A stretch of DNA of 64,000 nucleotides from Amaurobius ferox. Lineage: Eukaryota > Arthropoda > Arachnida > Araneae > Amaurobiidae. Position numbers and translations under genes: made by a program. Positions 57,955 to 64,000 of the stretch are shown in pieces. Location: the NCBI GenBank assembly GCA_951213105.1, contig OX578138.1, positions 65,509,040-65,573,039 of the forward strand, written 5' to 3'. How positions within the stretch are numbered: position 1 is the first letter of the stretch; each line of letters opens with the position of its first letter. Under the pieces are notes generated by a model. It was not told the DNA's origin. It worked only from the letters and a program-made list of their open reading frames with translations, and did no database searches.

Positions 57955-59565
57955 TCTATATAATAAAAGACAATGTCTGTGTGTCTGTTTTATAAACTAT
58001 AGACTCAGCGACCGCGTGTCGCAGAGCTACGAAATTTGGCAATCGGAGACCCGGGGAGGGGGGGGGGGAAGGTGACACATGAAAACCGATTTTTAAAATT
58101 TGAATTATTTTTTTTTTATTATTTAATGCGATTTCGACCGTTTTTCCAGATTTTTCTTCTTTTTTCTCCACCATCCAGACGTCGTAGAAAAAAACAAATC
58201 ACACGACCGGAAAAAGCAGACAATTGCGAGTAAAAATATATCAATTTCAAATCTCAGCGATAAATTCTAATATTTTTTAAAGATTTTAAAACAAACGTCA
58301 CTTTCGACTCAAATAAACGAACTTTCGTTTTTAAATCCTCGCATCGGGAAAAGTTCCGACAATTTCGACTAATAATTTACATTTTTAGAAACCTCAAATA
58401 TCAGGAATTCTTACAAGCCCAATCTGATCAAGAAATAATAAAAAGTAGCTGCAGGATCCGAATTTTAAGAATTTCCGAATTTCAATTTCTTGGCAAACCG
58501 CTAAAGGAGTTTTTCACCCGCGTTTTTCGCCCGCAGAAGTTTTTTTGCGCGCGCAGACGCACTGTCTTTCTATGGAGAAGGCGAGGTAGAGGGGACGTCA
58601 CGGTTCTGAATATGCAGTAGCGAAATCGAATGGAACATGAATAGCGAAACCGAATGAAACATTCGATATTTGTGACTGCCAAATAATGAATGTACGTCAT
58701 TAAACTAAAACAAACCATCCATTTTATTTGAATAAATTATTTATCTATTTTATTGGAATAAATTATTATTTTCGAAATAAATCATTTTTTAGTTTAAATG
58801 CATTTATTAATTTTTTAAAAACGTCATTTTTAAAAACGTCTGGCTGATATATTTATCCTGATGAGGATATTCGCATGGGTATTAAATAGTATTTGCAAAC
58901 GTCATCAGTGATTGCTTTTTATACGGTTTTTATCCTAGGTACAATTAAAAACCGAATTAGTGTTTGCTTTTTATAAGGTTTTTGGATCATTATGCTGGAT
59001 TGAATTGTGGCGATGTATTGTTTACATCGGGTGGTGGTTGGGACCAGAATGAAAAAAAAAAAAAAAAAAAAAAAAAACTGAAGAAATAAAAAAATAAATA
59101 AAAAGAAACTTATGGAGATTGTCGCGATGCCTTAAAATTTCATTATTAGTTTTAACGTCATAAACTAAACCAAATTTTGTTAACTCCACGAGGTTGAGGG
59201 CGCGGTAGCCCAGTCGTTAGCGAGCGGGAATTGTACTCGGTAGGCCCGGGTTCTATTCCCGTCAATGCCAAAACTGCCGCTGTGTTCACGCGGAGTACGA
59301 TCACGTTAAGCATGTGGGTCCGTAAATCCTTCCGAGAGATTGGTGGTAGGGGAAGGAGGGTACGGTCCCTGTGGATGCCTCCCCACTGGGTTCCGGGCTG
59401 AATTGGGTGGCACTTCCTGGCCGCCTAAATCGTTACCGTACACCTTTCTGGTAGGTCGGATGGTCTGGGTCTCAACAACAACTCCACGGAGTTATGGCGC
59501 CAGCGAGTTTGCCACGGTCAGAATTTTCAAGGGTAGCGAACAGGCTGGTCGCCGAAAGCGGCTAG
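57955..59565 (+). mobile_element. Non-autonomous canonical Helitron with nested SINE
   Basis: Starts with TCTATATAATAAAAGACAAT after an A and ends with the hairpin GCCGAAAGCGGC followed by CTAG before a T: 5'-TC, 3' hairpin, CTRR and A/T target are the Helitron hallmarks. 1611 bp, of which about 298 are the SINE and its duplicated target. The interior has no Rep/helicase frame, only AT-rich sequence, a G-run (58045-58058) and an A-run of about 26 (59050-59076). It relies on an autonomous Helitron elsewhere. It begins 4 bp after the CTAG of another Helitron end. Confidence 0.85.
59196..59479 (+). mobile_element. tRNA-derived SINE inside the Helitron (family reference)
   Basis: 284 bp: head GGGCGCGGTAGCCCAGTCG (A-box region) with B-box-like GGGTTCTATTCCC, i.e. 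an internal RNA polymerase III promoter; body with CGCGGAGTACGATCACGTTA, GGGGAAGGAGGGTACGGTCC, TGGGTGGCACTTCC; 3' part CACCTTTCTGGTAGGTCGGA and a short (CAA)n tail. AACTCCACGAGGTT (59182-59195) and AACTCCACGGAGTT (59480-59493) are the target duplication with two differences. SINEs borrow LINE machinery; the partner LINE is not identified. Confidence 0.9.
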
Positions 59566-60797
<1,232 letters not shown>

Positions 60798-60886
<89 letters not shown>

Positions 60887-60900
60887 GTGTGTGTGTGTGT
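60798..60900. repeat. (AT)n with terminal (GT)n
   Basis: About 85 bp of AT dinucleotide, then CTGTGTGTGTGTGTGT. Confidence 0.95.
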
Positions 60901-61665
60901 AAATAATAGATTGCAAAACCACCCACCCACCAAGCAGCGCATCTGCAAATTCCTTATTCATATTCAGCCGGCGTTCTCTGAATTTTCTGCCTGGTTGTAA
61001 TTCGGCTATTTCCACCGTGTGCGGTTTATTCATAGCCCATGTTACTCACGTTATGTCGAGTGGATAGATGCATGCGAATTTCCTGTGAGAAAGAAATCAA
61101 TTTTTCCGAAAGATAAGAATGTGTGTGGCCGCCTCCAAATAGAAGGAGGGAAAAATTGCAAGCATGAGGGGAAGACAGAGATGGCTCACTTTCTAAGTGG
61201 GATCCTATTTTTTTTTTTTTTAAGGAATTTTTTGAAAGTGGAAGAAATTCCTTGAAAAAATAATTGAATACGGCTGAAAATAGTGGGGTAAATTGGAATG
61301 AAAATTAGAATTGTATAAATGAAGAACATTTGTATCTACAGGTGGAAATGGATTTTAAACCTTTATTAAATATACGTCAAAGCTGTACCGAATCTTTGAT
61401 ATGTATAAAGTTAAAGAGTTAAAGAATAAAAAATGGCTGTCTACATCAAATACCATTATGCCTAAACCATGCATTTTTTTTTAATCTCGATTTCAAATTA
61501 TTCTGTAGATTTTTTGTTGCTATATACGTTTAACTTTCTGTAATACATCTATTTCACACGATCTCTATAAATACGTTTAGGGATAGATATGGATTTAGCA
61601 TCAAATTTTGAAGGAGCTAAGATGTTCACTAACATAGCAGGATTTTCTCCAATGGGTGCCAGATA
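60901..61665. other. Unassigned stretch
   Basis: A somewhat GC-richer patch at 60915-61200 with a 78-codon frame at 61019-61255, no domain. Nothing else. Confidence 0.35.
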
Positions 61666-61955
61666 GGGGTGGGACAGCCCAATGGATAGAGCGCGAGAAT
61701 TACACTCCGGCGACTCGAGTTCGATTCTTGGCTCTATACCAAAATGTTCTCGTGTTCACGTGGAGTAAGGGCATGTTGAATATATGGACCCGTAAGTCTT
61801 TCCCAGAGGTTAGGGATGGGGGAAGGAGTGTACCGTCCCTGTAGAGGCCTCCCCCATTGGGTTTCGGTTTAAATTGGGCGGCACTTCCCGGGCGTCTAAA
61901 CAGCTACCTTACACCTTCAGGTAGGTCAGAAGGTCTATGTCGAAGAAAAAGAAGG
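61666..61955 (+). mobile_element. tRNA-derived SINE, diverged, GAA-tail type
   Basis: Head GGGGTGGGACAGCCCAATGG with TAGAGCGCGAG and B-box-like GAGTTCGATTCTTGG, the family body (GGAGTAAGGGCATGTTGAAT, GGGCGGCACTTCCC) and tail CGAAGAAAAAGAAG. A subfamily distinct from the 59196 copy. No clear target duplication. Confidence 0.78.
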
Positions 61956-61957
61956 GA

Positions 61958-62112
61958 TGCTAAAGGCTGGGTTTTCCAGTGGTTAAAGCACGGGGATTGC
62001 ACTCGGAGGACCTGAGTTCGATTATAGGCTCTGCCCAAATTATTCCCATGTTTACGCTGCATACGGGCAAGTTAAATATATGGGTCCGAAAGTCCTTATG
62101 AGAGGTTGAGGA
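61958..62112 (+). mobile_element. SINE head fragment
   Basis: GGGTTTTCCAGTGGTTAAAG and GAGTTCGATTATAGGCTCTG form a tRNA-like head, followed by the family phrase GGGTCCGAAAGTCCTTATGA; the 3' half is missing. It lies directly behind the previous SINE in the same orientation. Confidence 0.65.
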
Positions 62113-62348
62113 GCGTATGGCATGCAGTTTAGGATTTGCGGCACAATAACAACAAACTTATAAAAATTCAAAAACTTTAATTTCCTGATAGGAGGATGTG
62201 AAAATAATAAGTCGATCAAAAAATAAAGCATGTTTAAACAAACAGAGTAGGATATCAAACAAAAGGGGGATATAGAACATGCAGAAAGGTACCATGTTTT
62301 ATAATGCACTGAAAGAGGGGAAGGCAGTAAAAACATGAAGTTTTTATC
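62113..62348. other. Unassigned spacer
   Basis: AT-rich; no feature. Confidence 0.4.
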
Positions 62349-63285
62349 ACTTTCCTTATATACAATAATGTATAAGGAACGTATTGTGATGAGGTCGAAA
62401 ATTCGAATTCGAGTTTTCGACGGGAGAGCACGTATCAAGAATCCCTGATCACGAATCGAACATTTTTGAAGTGGTGTCTCTGTGTGTGTGTGTGTGTGTG
62501 CGTCAGTGAGACTGTGGAGACGATAACTGACGAACGAATGGACCGATGTGAACGAAATTTGGTACAAAAATTACAATCTGTAAACACTGGAAGCCTATTG
62601 TTTTTATACGCAATCGAATGTTCAGAATCCCCTAAATTTTCGAGTGAAATTTTGAAAGAATCGTCAAAATATCAAAACCTTTAATAAAGTTACGCAAATA
62701 GACATTCTTATGTAATTTTTTATCAGAAAACGATTGACATAAATTTTAGAACGCTAACATGAACCGTTCTTGAGATATTGCACATTTTTCAAAAAATTAT
62801 CAAAAAATCATATAAAATAAAAGAAATATTTCCTATTGAAAAACATGTTCACTTTTCATATGTAATACCATGCAATAAATTTGGTGACGTCATTCTCGTG
62901 GATCTAGCTCGTTTCATTCATGAAAAAATATACTTTGAGTAATACTTTTGTATTTGAACGCCAATAGTCATTTATCTGCTGTAAGAATAACTTATTTCTC
63001 CGTCCATAACGCTTGCCGAGATTTTGGCGACGAATTTGGTGGAATGTCGACAACTTGGCTACTTTGTTAAATGTTGCTAAATTAACGAAAAACTCGTACA
63101 ATGGATAAAAATGACGCTAAATCAATGAAAATGACGACTCATTGACGAAAATAACTTGTAAAGCACATATAAATATCTACTATAAAAATAATGTATTTTT
63201 TTTTCTGTAAAAGTAGCATTCATTAGTATTCAAAAGTAAAATTCATTGCATTATATAAGGAAAGTCATGTGCTGCCCACATCAGA
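62349..63285 (-). mobile_element. Family A element, copy A10
   Basis: Complete minus-strand copy, 937 bp: hairpin ACTTTCCTTATATACAATAA at 62349, phrase GATGAGGTCGAAAATTCG, pure GT tract at about 62482-62499, 5' end CATGTGCTGCCCACATCAGA at 63285 followed by T's. The TTGGCGA cluster is partly mutated. Confidence 0.73.
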
Positions 63286-63863
63286 TTTTTTTCTGTTAGT
63301 ATTATAGTAATAAACTAAAATGTATGAACCATTTTTCAGATATACCTCATCTCAATCTAAATGCAAGAAAAATGGTTTCAAATTGATAAGAAAAACGGTT
63401 TCAAATTAATTAGAAAAATCTTTTTTTCAGTTTTGCCAATCACTGGTGGTAGGGAGTGGTGAAAAAGACAATTTTTAAATGTCCTTCTGTTTTGGGAAAA
63501 GTAAGCTGTGAAAATTCAGATGCAATTTTCATAGAAAAATCAAACCTAAATTTCACAAAAACTCCACTGCATTGGAAAAACACGTTTCCAAGTACACAAA
63601 ACAGAAACTTTTGTTCCAAAAAAGTTATGAAATTTCAAAATGGTTTGAGCCAAGTTCCCACGAGACAGTAGCTGTACTTTCAGATCCAGAGTACCCTGCT
63701 GAAGGATCCTAACCTTCTTTCAAATCACGCGTAGCCATTTTTAATCATAGTCAATTATTAAAATCGGCAGTAGCTCCAGTCTAATGGAGCCGAAATGATT
63801 TTGGGCGAAAAACAACTTTCTTGGTTTGTCTTCTTTAAACATATTCAAAACAGTTAAAAAAAA
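63286..63863. other. Unassigned stretch
   Basis: AAAAATGGTTTCAAATTGAT and AAAAACGGTTTCAAATTAAT repeat about 30 bp apart near 63370-63410. A 71-codon frame at 63456 has no domain. Confidence 0.4.
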
Positions 63864-64000
63864 TCTGATGTGGGCAACACATGACTTTCCTTATATAATG
63901 CAATGAATTTACTAAGTTTACAGTTTAAAAAAATGTTATTCTTATAGTAGATACTTATATTCTTTCCAAGATATTGAATTTTTGACAATTAGTCGTCATT
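63864..64000 (+). mobile_element. Family A element, copy A11, cut by window end
   Basis: TCTGATGTGGGCAACACATG, ACTTTCCTTATATAATG and the first 137 bp of the family A body; continues beyond the window. Confidence 0.72.

Noticed and set aside
59198..59275. tRNA genes at the SINE heads (also 13694, 45500, 61666, 61958 and 5399)
   Set aside because: A- and B-box-like motifs are present, but the sequences continue into a shared SINE body and do not fold as complete tRNAs; 5399-5465 is only a degraded look-alike.

Overview
This is eukaryotic, probably arthropod, genomic DNA (a chelicerate such as a spider would fit, but that is only an impression). It is strongly AT-rich. It is full of (AT)n, (CA)n and (GTCT)n microsatellites and almost completely built from transposable elements and their debris. 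I see no host gene I would defend. Two short open frames (16587-16847 and 20963-21220 minus) are the only non-transposon candidates, and both are weak.

The most abundant material is a set of non-coding repeat families, called here A, B, C, C' and E. They share one architecture: an A-tract, a terminal block containing a short palindrome, a short sub-terminal inverted repeat, a body ending in a microsatellite, a second palindrome (families A and E), then a terminal hairpin whose arm repeats the sub-terminal sequence, and another A-tract. This matches the published plan of non-autonomous Helentrons (DINE-1/HINE, 'mini-me'). Family A has eight near full-length copies of about 0.9-1.1 kb, plus fragments. 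C has three full copies of about 1.3 kb. B is a chimera with a 5' end at each extremity. B and C' alternate in inverted orientation from 28033 to 32164.

DNA transposons: a complete 1303-bp mariner-like element (22844-24146) with an intact 346-codon DD41D transposase, 30-bp terminal inverted repeats and TA target duplication; a dead 1523-bp Tc1 element (5686-7208) with a catalytic Asp-to-Asn change; a 234-bp fold-back piggyBac-type MITE with TTAA ends (15855-16088); a TA-flanked MITE (24823-24937); and a canonical non-autonomous Helitron (57955-59565) directly behind the 3' end of another.

Retroelements: a near-complete but dead Jockey-clade LINE (about 45590-50400) with gag and EN-RT frames; a 5'-truncated RNase H LINE relic on the minus strand (50928-51640); two Penelope-like 3' remnants, one with a GIY-YIG endonuclease motif (19672-20320); and a tRNA-derived SINE family in seven copies, four with target duplications of about 14-16 bp. 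A 420-bp near-identical direct repeat (38810-39229 and 51876-52294) brackets 12.6 kb that includes a C-poor non-coding block. It may be an LTR pair of a large degenerate element, but this is unproven.

Tandem arrays: five 216-bp units (3241-4320), five units of about 143 bp (12285-13010) with inverted relatives at 7430-7990, six 61-bp units (34852-35217), and long (AT)n tracts, the largest about 440 bp (59566-60007).
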